64,000 nt of DNA from Lithospermum erythrorhizon (lineage: Eukaryota > Streptophyta > Magnoliopsida > Boraginales > Boraginaceae), in assembly GCA_019722365.1 (NCBI GenBank), contig JADFUC010001249.1:124001-188000 (forward strand), in the 5' to 3' direction. Position numbers and translations under genes: made by a program. The number at the start of each line of letters is the position of its first letter. Position 1 is the first letter of the stretch. Below, piece by piece: positions 12,002 to 23,070 of the stretch. Below the pieces are notes generated by a model that was not told the DNA's origin, did no database searches, and worked only from the letters and a program-made list of their open reading frames with translations.

Positions 12002-13246
12002 ATTTGAGTATTTGCAGAAGTTTCCTTTTCTTTACTTCAGCAGATGATAGAATCTTCTTCCTGTATCGTTGTAATTTGGGTTTTCTTTTACGTAAGTTTA
12101 ACTTGATCAGCTCTCTTATCTCAGTCATATCGGCTTCCTTCCAAAGTTTGTGAAGTGTCTGAAGGATATTAACTTCCTTAGAGAGGACCTGATGTTTAGT
12201 CTACATAGTGATGAGGTAAACATTGGTTATGATATTTGCTAAATCCAAATATGATGAAGTAGATTTACACCTGTTCTTACAATTTATGGAGAAATATATA
12301 AAGTAAGAGGGGGCAATTTGAAAAGATCTCGATAGTTCAGGAGGCAAAATTAAAAAAGGCCTATGTTCTACACTTCTACTCATGGTTAACTTGACATCAT
12401 GTTTGATTCTATTGTCTTCTCTGTCTTATCTGTTCCCAGGTGTAGTGTACTAGATATCTGATGTTAGTATTAAGACTTGAAGGCAGGGTCATGGACGAGA
12501 TATTAGCATAATCTAATAAATATTAGTTATCGTTTCCTAATGCAGGTTATATAAAATTTGACTAGCTTAGTTCACCTCAAAACAGGTCTGATGACTTTCA
12601 ATAGAAATTATAATGATTGGCGTAGAGCCGTAGACTTCACTTGGATCAAACAAAAATAAGGGAAAATGGGTGTGGAAAGCCTATTTAATTTTATGGATTT
12701 ATCGAAGTCTTTAAGCTTGTGCTCTATTAACATGGTGTAGGTTTATCCTAGAGAATTATATTCTTTTGTGCTGATACATTGGACTGGCAATGATGTTCTC
12801 AACAGGAGGTATGATAATCCATGAAACGAAGATCTTGTTCTTAATTTATAACATCAAAATAATAAAATCTAAGTTCCTTGAAGTTACTTAGTTCTCTCAT
12901 TCACTTCAAGAGGAGAAGAAATATTATTCTCTATACGTATGCGAGAAAAGTTTACACATCTCATGTATTTCACAGATTGAGAATTCTAGCAGATTCGAAA
13001 GGCTATAGATTAGACGACAAGGGGTTGTTCCCAGCAGTCAAAGGTTCAAGCAGCAACAAGGTAATCTTGACCGTCTTGCTTACTGCCGATTTTATGCATC
13101 ATTTGCTTTCGCTGTGGTTTAGTTTGGTTGATGAACTTGAATTGTAGGGCTTTAAAGCCAGTGCAAGTTTGAAGTTCCAGACAGAGAAGGAAGTGTTTGA
13201 TTTTCTTGGCTTTCCTTGGCTGGAACCACATGAGAGGAATCTGTAA

Positions 13247-16200
13247 AAATACATTCGGGACCGAAGACCTTTTGAAGGGCGATGTGTTGAGTACCAAACC
13301 AAACTAAGCCTTATTCCACTACGATTCCGACAACATTTGTCACTGCTGCAAGGCATAATACAACCCTCCTCTATGTTTTACAGTCTCAAAAAAAATTATT
13401 TTCATGTTATTTGTAATGTTCATTTAGGTCCTATACTCCTGTTAATCATTTTGTTCAGTATATATTGTTTGGTTACTTTTTTATTCACAGTTGAACTTGA
13501 ATGTATAAATATGGGTAGGTTTATTCCGAGGTTATGTGATTAATTTCAACATGGAGCCTACTATAACAAATCACATTAAGTTTTTTAGCCTACAATTTCC
13601 TCGAATCAATAAATGATGCATACATCAATTAGTTGACTGTCAGATATTCAGATGCAAAATCATGAAGAGTTATTAAGCCCTATGTCCACACTTGTCACAA
13701 ATGTTAATGACTTGAGAAGATCATAGTGTATATGTTAATATTATCATATGCTTGGCTTTGTATTTTTAAATGTTGGTGAAAAGTAATTGCTAGAAGTCTT
13801 CCATTTGTGGTCACTTTAAAATGTTATAAGTTCATTAAGTAGATTATAATGAATGTGGAGTTGAAATTTGAGTGTTGTAGGATATGATATTGCCTTATTG
13901 GCACTACCAATAATATTAGGGGATAGGAATTTATATTCGTAAGGGTGGTCAAGTTGGTGGAGTAATAGATGAGTTTGTGATTGTAAGGTTATGAGTTCGA
14001 TTTTTACTCTATCGATATTTTTTTAGTCAGCTTTATTCGGTCAGAATTACATCCGATATCTTTGAATGAAATAAGCGGCGGCGGGTCAATGCATTAGGAA
14101 CTTAGGATGATGATCAATTATTGGTTCTACACTTCTTTGTTGCTTTTGGACTCTACTGAACACATCAATTTTTTATATTTTGAACCATGTTTACCTTTCA
14201 TCAAATATGGTAAACATTAGTTCATTAGAATTTCAATTCATTTCAATTTTTAGGATAAGAACCTCTCATGAGACCTAATTGGAATGAGTGGTTGAACATA
14301 ATGATATAAATAAGATTGAGCCATTTAATGAGTCCACTTAAAAGAAGTGTTTTTGTACTGGCCCGGATATAATTAGCTGCCAGTAGAAGAAGGGGGCAGC
14401 TTATCCCTTGTCATGGCAGGGTTGTTGAGCACTACATAAATATTAACTTTAGATTTATTCCGTTTTAGAGTATCTTTAAATACGCTTTCTTAAGTATCTC
14501 TTGTTCTGCGATAAATCTTTTTATCAAACCGAGATCCCCATTGCGGTGTGGCGTCGATCGTGGCTTTATCAGAATTGATTTACTTGGAGTGGTAGGGTAA
14601 GCAGGGCAGGTACCTTAGAATTAGCGAGCAGGCCCACATAGATGTATTGTCAAATGCAAGAAGATCCAGTCCACCATAGAACCTTGAAGGCGGATCATTC
14701 GACACCGCCGTTAAAGAGCAGGGAATATAGATGGCAGAGGGAGCGTCCTCGCGTCAAGAGGATCACCGCTAGAATTTACATCAATTGAGATAATAAAAAT
14801 AGATTAGAACATAAATCCAAATAATAAATTTTCTCAGATTAATACGCGAACTATCTCTACATAAAATCATTATAACATCAACAACAAATTAGGCTCCACA
14901 ATTCAACATTGATTTCCTGATAGGAAAAGAAACGATACATTAGTAATAATTATAAGAAAATGAAAGCTCATCAACTATTTCAAAAAGACACCTCACTGTG
15001 GGCTAGTGGCATATAATACAAGGCTGAAATGTATAGCTAAAAAACGATTGAAAATGATATTTCACTACTTTAACTAATTAGGCTCATATGTTTGATAAAA
15101 GAAGAATTCAATAAAGGAAAATGAAATAGTAGTGTAATAAACTGTTAAATAGTCTTGGAAAATAGTTAAGCAATGTGACAAAACAGGAGGATGCACACTT
15201 CCGGCTTCTGTCCAATAACAGAAGAACATAAACATAAGGAGACCTCACTTACACCACATCCAACAATTTCATCCACAGGATGACCAATATGCCCCTGTTA
15301 GTTTGAGAGAATTTTTGGATCCAAAAGTAATGGTGCACTCCTTAAATGTGTTTATACCTGACAATTTATAGGGTTAAATAATCGGCTATTCGTAGAGTTC
15401 GGGGCAATTTAAGGTTATTATTTAGTGCGGAGAACAAATTTAAAGTAAAGTTGCGTGTAAATATCAATATATTTGAACATGAATTAACATATCTTTAATT
15501 AAACTCTTATTAAGTATGCGTATGTGGGAATTTCGTGAGAATCTTGATTATATTGTATTCTCCTCCTTTGGTCCTCCATAGTGAGATTCTCATTTTAGTT
15601 TTATTCTAAAATGTGTATTTTGTAGTTAATGAAATGAAAAAAATTGCCTTGTCATATTGGTATAATTTATTGGAAAGATTAGACTATACTAATACTTAAG
15701 CATGTGATCCCTGTATCATATATATCAATATTTTGGAATATTAACATGCAACCATTTTTTATTAACAAAAAAAAAAAATGCTATCATTTTGGTTGATGAT
15801 GACAAAGGTTCTCATTGAGTCATACTCTAAATATACACTTAGAAATGAATTATTTAAATACGTTTATTTACTTTCTCCTTTTTAATATTTTTAATTATAT
15901 TTGTTTGTTAAAGAGCGACATACTCTAGTGAGACATTAATATATGAAATTGACAAAATCGATAAATCAAAGCGAAAAATCTTGGAGGGGATAGTAATAAT
16001 TCTATACTGTTTCTCTCCAGGGCTCCCCCAATGTCTGATTTTGCAGAATTTAGGACCCCTATGGTCCATGATGAATCAGTGGTCGATGAAATCTGATTTT
16101 TGTAAATTAATGAATACCATATCTTCTTATTGGTACTCTATAGTTAATTATCCCTCCACCTCATTGGATTCTATCTACTGACATGGTGTTTGTATTGAAT

Positions 16201-19050
16201 GGCAATGAAGTTTATTGGTCAATTTTGACTTCACATTTATAGTCCTTTGACTGCCAAGAAAAATAATGTAGCCATCCTAAGTGTCATCCATATCATATGC
16301 AATATCATGTACTTCAATTCCTATGCTCTTGGATGATAAATCGTTCAAATAAAATAGAAAAATAGTTAAATTTGTAAATGTCTAGACACATTTTTGCAAT
16401 AAATGGTTTGCGGGCAAGTTAGCAAGGCAAGCTAGAAGTCCATGATAATTGGCATTATAACGAGGTTGTGCTTAGAGTTGTGGCATCGTTCCTATAAGTT
16501 GTTGATCGTAATGTAATTCGAGCTATGAGAGATTTGGAGTTGGTGGTAATGTCGCGCCAGTCTGCGATTGATGAGGTTTGAGCTGGCCTTGAGGAATGTC
16601 TTCGATGCGTGAAGTTGCGGTGGTAGCGAGGAGGGCTGAATGCCTTGGTATTGAGGCATGTCACGCGTTCGCCGTCAAGCCAATGTCACGAGGGTTTGTA
16701 GCGGCGGAAGCCTGCGATCGGAATTTGCTCAATGTAATTGAATAATGTATCGAATTTCATGATCCTCATGTTAGGGAACTGCGGGGTGATTATGAGCCGG
16801 GTCGGTAGATGGAAAACTAATGGAGAAATAGTTATTTAGAATGACAACATAGAGAAGATTTTATTAAGTATTATGAATAAAATAATAACATATGTTGAGA
16901 TCAGTATATTAATGCACTTAATTAGTATGTGCAGAGGTGTATGTGGAAAAAGGACCATCAACAAACTGTGGAGCAATAACTTCAGTCCATGATAATTACA
17001 ATACCCTTCACGAATGTGTTCAAATCAACTTTTCCTCTGTTTCTTGAAGAAATAACATTTCCATGCAATAAATTGGCCTGACAAATTTGAGTCTGGTAGG
17101 TTAGCAACAGTTGAGGATGATGATGAAGAACATTAATAATTTGGGAATCTATTGGAAGACAGCAATAGAGATATATATTGTCCCTACATTGGGAAGCAAG
17201 CACTTCAAATCCATACACTTAAACGTTGATATTTCATTCAATTTGCTCTGTTGGTGGTAAGGGCACCAAAGGAGGTGCTCAAACTAGTTCAAGAGTATTG
17301 GATATCAGTTTTAAACAAAGTTGATTTTTTACTATAATGATTTAGGGAAATTACAATCTTATAATTGTAAGCAATTTAAGTTGGATGTGACTTGGATAGT
17401 TGAGATCATATTTTGTAAGCATCGACAAAGGCAATAGAGATGGTATATATGGACTATGAGTTATTGGAGGGGGTACTTTTTATCTTGAAGGTGAAAGATT
17501 GATGATAGGTGGAATTTTTCATGATTTGGGTATCTATATCTTAGTGTAATATGAAAAAAAAAAAAAACGAAGCACACATATATGATATATCATAATATTT
17601 CAGCTTGATAATTGAACATGGAAGTGAGATTTAACATGTTTTCAAACAAAATAAGTTCAACACTTAATTAGTATGAGACTTAGATTGATTACATTTTATG
17701 TGTAACATTATATGAACATTATTTGATTTCTTAAAACATATATATACTAATATACATTTTGATATTAAAAATCAATTTCAATTGTTGATTCTCGGAAAAT
17801 CGAATTGGTGATCTTGCAACGAAAAGAAATCACATGTCCAAGCGTAGAAGGCTGGAGATATAATGTTTCTTTTTCAAACAATTAATAATATGCATTTTAT
17901 TATAAAAAAAATCATATGTCCAGGATCGTGTGAATCGGTCATGTTGGCGAAGTCGACATACCAACTGAGGTATAAATTGCAAATCACAATTTATAATTCT
18001 AGACTTCTATTATGATTGCTCTTATTTAAATTAAAATAGAGGTAATATAGATAGTTATTATGTAGTGCTAGTGCATACACAGTATATTACAAGACAATGC
18101 TGCATAGACCCTCCTCGTCACGTGGGAAGAACTCGTGAGTGCAACCTTATTAGTGAAACATTTGCAACCTCAATCAAAAAAGGTTACTAGATTTTCTATA
18201 ACCTCAATCAAAAAAGGTTATTTTAGGATGCTATTATATACCGTAATAAAAAATTTCTACACGCAGTCATAATTTTAATAAAGATATAATTACCCTTTAT
18301 ATTTTTAACATAATATATAATTGCGAAAATGACGAATCATAATCAATAATTTTATTATTTATAGTTAATTGAAATAAACTATAGATTCTTCAAAATGTGA
18401 TTAAAATTGTATGAGTGTAAAAATATGAAGGACGATTTGGTCATAAATATCTCATTAATTGCATATAGTATTTTTTTACGACTGCGTATAACAACTACGT
18501 TTATTTTATTTTATAACAAACTAAAATTAATTAAGATTCCACCCCTCTATTCTAGATATTTCATCATCAAGAAGCAATTAAAACTAAACTAAACTTTATC
18601 TCAATATTGATTATAAAAAATACTTTTTGTCAAAATTAGTCGGTTATATAGATCTGTTGTCTACAATCGATCATGTGTTATGGGTAAATTATACATTAAG
18701 CCCATAAATTCTAATAAGTCCTTCCATATAGTTTAGGTCACACTGTTCTTTGATCTACCTCTATCTCAACATATATTTGTGATTATCGTAGCTTCACATA
18801 TCATCCAGAAGAAACTATAATTAAAAATAAAAAATGAAGACACTCTTCAAAACTATCATGTTAACTATTTATATCCTAAGAAAACAGAGTGATAGAGCAA
18901 GATAGTAAGCAATCATCTTCACACTCTATCAAAACTCCATTTCTCCATTTTCAACATCTATAAATTCCGGCCAATCTCCGACAACCTTATAAATTTTATT
19001 TTTCAGTAATTATTAGACCATAAAAATGTTGATTGTAAGAGAATGAAGAT
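13247..19050. other. Spacer between polymerase and cyclin genes
   Basis: I see no gene I can support in these 5.8 kb. Most is AT-rich. Two patches are less AT-rich than their surroundings and unexplained: 14380-14770 (GTCGATCGTGGC, GGCAGAGGGAGCGTCCTCGC) and 16390-16760, whose minus strand is open for 70 codons (16455-16664) but resembles no family I know. A minus-strand frame at 16982-17218 is likewise unrecognised. A small tandem repeat lies at 18166-18220. Confidence 0.55.
18166..18220 (+). repeat. Two-copy tandem repeat, 34-bp period
   Basis: AACCTCAATCAAAAAAGGTT occurs at 18166 and again at 18200, perfectly conserved, about 0.8 kb upstream of the cyclin start codon. Confidence 0.8.
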
Positions 19051-22000
19051 ATGCTGGTGGCAGCAACAATCATGTCGGTTTCGTGCTCCAACGACTGCTT
19101 ATCCGATCTCCTCAGTAGGGAGGACTCCCGTAATGTCTCGTCTTTTTCCGCTACCGGAGAGAGTGAGCTGCCGGAATGCTCATCCCACGTCGTTGAGAAT
19201 CATCTACCTCCTTTCGATGAGTCTATAAATGGTCTAGTCAAAGATGAAAGCAAGTATGTTGTAGGAGTGGATTATTTGGAAAGGTTCCAATCTAATTCAC
19301 TTGATTTAGTTTCAAGAGAAGATGCTATTGCATGGATTCTTAAGGTACAAATTCAAGTCTTGATACATACATGCATATTGCTATTGAATTCCTAGAATAT
19401 TTACCCTCATTATTATTTTCTGGATGAGAACACTGTCTCATCAAATAATGTATCAATGCATTACACATCAATCCTAACAATTATTATTTTTGTTATAGAC
19501 ATTCTTAAAAAGAATTAGAATTCTTATATATTTGTGTCATAAATTGATATATAACTGAAACGAATTAATCGTATATTTTTCTTTTTGTGTAGGCTCAAAG
19601 ATTCTATGGATTCCAACCACTAACGGCGCATCTCTCAGTCAATTACATGGATCGTTTTCTCTATTTGCAACCTTTGCCGGTAAATAAGTCTCTTTGGTCA
19701 ATGTATTGTATTTGTCCAGATCTTGATGAAATCATTTGATTATACTCCATAGTACTTTCCTTATTGAGATTATAACATATCTTTTTATTTTTAACAAGTT
19801 TTTTTATTCTTACCCTTCAAAACTTGTATATTGATATCAAATTGATTTGAATTACCATTCCATCTAATCCCATTTTAATAATGCATTATGGCCTTTGATC
19901 TAATGGTCAAAAGATTTTGATTAAAAAATTTAACCAAAGACAATATTGAAAATTTGAAAAGTTTAATCTTCCAAGTAGATAAAAAAAAAAAGCTCTTACG
20001 AGGTATATCGAGTCTTTTTCTATACAATAAGTGATAAAAGTTACTTCTATGTATAAAAAGGTAGGTACCCAAAAGGTGACATGATATGGTATAGCTCTAT
20101 AGTAATGAAGTACAATATATTAGGTACCAAACTACCAATTATGTCACATTAATAATTACTACTCCTTTATATATAAAGTATAATAAAATCCTATTGCACA
20201 ATGTAGGGCAGCTCTCAATTGTATATCGCATAGAATAACTATTTTCGGCCACGTAGATCAGTTTTTTTAATATGTACCTAAATGGTACAAATTAAGGTGT
20301 TAATTAAGAAAAATATTTGATACAAGATTTGCATCTGAATTTTATTAAATATTTGATAAATATATTTCCTTATGTTTTATTTTCTTGCTAAATCTGTACA
20401 TATTAGAAAAATTATAATTATATTATTCCCTTTAAATTATGGCAAGATAATAAATATAAAATGATTTGTGTACTTAAATAGTAGTAATCGTAGTACCTAC
20501 TACTGCAAATCTATTTTAATTCATCTAAAGATATTTTATTCATTATTCTCCTAACTATTTAATCAATATTGTTCATTATATTATCATAACACATATTTAC
20601 TGTCCAATATGTCACATCGGGAATGTATATAATGGGAAGGTGGTTGTATAATAACTTTGAGACAAAATACATACCTACCTATTTATCATTATTTTTATCT
20701 TGTCATTATTAGTTGATGTTGTTACAATTCGCATAATACGATAATAACCAAATTTAATGTCGTTTTTTGTCTATTTTTGCCGCAAACAAATGGGTGGCCG
20801 TTGCAATTATTGTCCGTAGCTTGCTTGTCATTAGCTGCAAAGATGGAGGAACCTCTAGTTCCTTCTCTTTTGGATCTTCAGGTAATAGTTACATTTTCAA
20901 TTTCACATAATCACAATGTATCAACATAATAAATTTTCAATCAATTCATTGACAACCAAAATATTAAGTGTAATAACTAAGAAGTTTTAATTAATTTCCA
21001 GGATTATTTGTCTTACATTAAATATGTTAAATAAAATATGTGATTTGCACCTCAATATATACTATTTTTCCTTTGACGGTTGTCAATTGATTTTTGAATT
21101 AAATCATATATAATCCATGAACTCTTAGCACGAATATTTCCTAATGTATGTATCTTCATATATCAAAATTTGATAATTTTTTCTCTTTGTTTCATAATTA
21201 TATATATAGGTCGAAGGAGCAAAGTTTATTTTTGAAACAAAGACCATTCTTAGGATGGAACTTCTTGTTCTAAGAGTATTAGATTGGAAGCTTCGATCAA
21301 TTACCCCCTTCGATTTCCTTACCTTCTTTGCATTTAAAGTCGATTCCACTGGGGCCTACACTGGGATTCTTACTTCAAGAGCTACCCAAATACTTCGATC
21401 CATCATCCAAGGTACATTACATATATATAAGACACATGCACGAAGTATCATGCATGTAAAGACATCCATGTGCATACATATTGTACTTTAATATTAATAT
21501 TAATATATGATTAAAATTCTGAAAAGTTGATACAAATATAATAAGTTAATAGATTCCCAAGTTCTTTTATCCACTATCCAAGGTATTCATGGTATGTACA
21601 CTCATCATGACCCCATACATGTAATGATAATATATTAGTTGTTTTCTTTTAAATTAGTGTTTGGATTTTGAAAATAATAACATTGGTATTATTATTAACA
21701 GAAGCTAGCTTTCTTGAGTACAAGCCATCATGCATAGCATCAGCTGCAATACTTTGCGCAGCCAATGAATTTCCAAAATTCTCCTTTGTTGATGCACAAT
21801 GTGCAGTAAAGTGGAGTGATGGACTTCAAGGTAAGAAAGCGGTGTGTGCGTTTAGTCACTCAAATTAAGCGTGTTGACATTATAATTTAACGATTTTGCG
21901 CATTTTAGGGTTAAAATACAATTTTGAAGAGTTTTGTGTGTTATAAGTTGTAAAGTTGTAGAAATGGTCGCATTGAATTAATGCAGGTAGGTTACCGTTT

Positions 22001-23070
22001 GGTCACTGTAAACTTTTAATAATTCTTTAATTTGTAATATTTGAAAATATCTACAGATTAAGATTTTAGGTATATATTAAAATTTCCCAATATTTTAACA
22101 TAATTACTATAATATTATTTTTGAAATATTTGAATATATTAACTTTGAATAATATTAATATATTTTATTATGGTTGTTATCCTCAAAGAATTTCATAATA
22201 AATATAGAAGATAATAAACTTATAATAAAATATATTAATTGTACTCAAAATTAATATATAAAATATTTCAAAATAATATTATATTAATTATCTTAAAAAA
22301 ATCTTTAATTTTAATATATACCTTAATATCTTAATCTAGAGATATTTTTCAAATATTATTACAAATTAAAGTAATTAATGTCAGTGTTAGGGGCCGAATA
22401 GAAATAATTTAATGCAGCTATGAGGGCCGAATTTTGTAAGCTTTCACAACACAATATAGCTTCTTGAAATTATATTTTGACCCCATCTGTAGTTAAATTA
22501 TAGCAGCGCGGTTAATTTATGGAATGCGCGCTCGTGTGCAATATTTAGGAGTATTTACAATGCGTTGCCACTTCTTGGGGCCCGGTCTGTTCATGCTGCT
22601 TTCTTGGGGCAATTCTTGATTAAATCAATTCGGGGGCCGTCTATGGCTTTATATTGTGGGGCCGAATGGCTTTCTGCTTGCGATATCTGTGACCATATTA
22701 ACAATTACGGAGTTCCTCAAATAAACACAGACTAAAGTTTTATTATGTTAGTAAGTTTGTCTAAATTATGTAATAAAAACATTACTAGAAGTTTAACAAA
22801 TTGGTAATTTTCTCTTTGACTTATTTTCAGGATAAAATTAATTGTTGTTATGGTTTAATGCAACAAATTGGTATCAATAAGCCAGGGAAAGGTCCAAAAG
22901 TGATTTCACAACTCCGAGTGACGACTCGGACCAGTAGAGCATTATTTAATGATGACACGTTCTCTTCGACGTCCTCAACAATAATATCATCGTCAACACT
23001 TTGTTGTTATAAAAGGAGGAAATTAAGTAACAGCTTATGGGCAAATGATGACAAAGAAACCTCTGATTAA
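19051..23070 (+). CDS. CYCD1: D1-type cyclin, six exons, possibly defective
   Basis: Exons: 19051-19344, 19593-19679, 20783-20881, 21210-21411, 21702-21830 and 22831-23070 (stop TAA). The protein follows plant CYCD1 closely: MSVSCSND near the N-terminus, cyclin box with SREDAIAWILK, LSVNYMDRFL and LLSVACLSLAAKMEE, then the C-terminal cyclin fold (MELLVLRVLDWKLRSITPF, EASFLEY) and a CYKRRKLS tail. Partnered with CDKA, such cyclins drive G1-to-S entry by RB phosphorylation. The start was chosen because TAA at 19036 closes the frame upstream; Met at 19072 is possible. Oddities: no AG precedes exon 3, exon 5 to exon 6 is out of frame if the strong donor at 21831 is used (GGA TAA at the junction), and the RB-binding motif reads L-L-S-R-E (residues 20-24) instead of LxCxE. 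A weak donor at 21842 would restore frame, giving 353 residues. It may be a pseudogene; homology is certain. Confidence 0.8.
22390..22680. other. GGGGCCGAA-rich patch in cyclin last intron
   Basis: Within an otherwise very AT-rich intron, the word GGGCCGAAT or a close variant occurs at about 22391, 22424, 22633 and 22659, with GGGGCCCGG near 22578. Spacing is irregular, so this is not a simple tandem array. The origin is not recognised; an inserted repeat is possible. Confidence 0.45.

Larger units (their letters stand above)
8161..13246 (+). pseudogene. POLL: DNA polymerase lambda (family X) pseudogene
   Basis: Thirteen exons of a plant Pol lambda can be followed, with usable GT/AG borders: 8161-8270, 8881-8979, 9406-9724, 9916-10009, 10095-10225, 10475-10537, 10838-11013, 11103-11156, 11555-11643, 12125-12215, 12741-12808, 12976-13060 and 13148-13246. 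They encode the BRCT region (YQWLEDSLREG), the 8-kDa domain with the helix-hairpin-helix DLPGVGKSL, the fingers, the palm motif [16 protein letters not shown] with two metal-binding Asp, WTGNDVLNR, and the family's C-terminus FLGFPWLEPHER. Lesions: the start codon position reads ACG (8161), exon 1 shifts frame near 8228, exon 2 lacks about 15 BRCT residues, exon 3 shifts frame near 9590, exon 7 has a small deletion giving TGA at 10868, and the exon carrying the third catalytic Asp is not found in 12216-12740. Functional Pol lambda fills gaps in base-excision and end-joining repair; this copy should not. Confidence 0.85.

Noticed and set aside
12620..12650. GCGTAGAGCCGTAGACTTCA as the missing polymerase exon (R-R-A-V-D-F)
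   Set aside because: Only a few residues fit, splice borders are absent and the preceding conserved region is not present.
16455..17218. Minus-strand frames at 16455-16664 and 16982-17218 as pieces of a disease-resistance or other protein gene
   Set aside because: No conserved motif (P-loop, LRR, F-box) could be read and the frames do not join through plausible splice sites.
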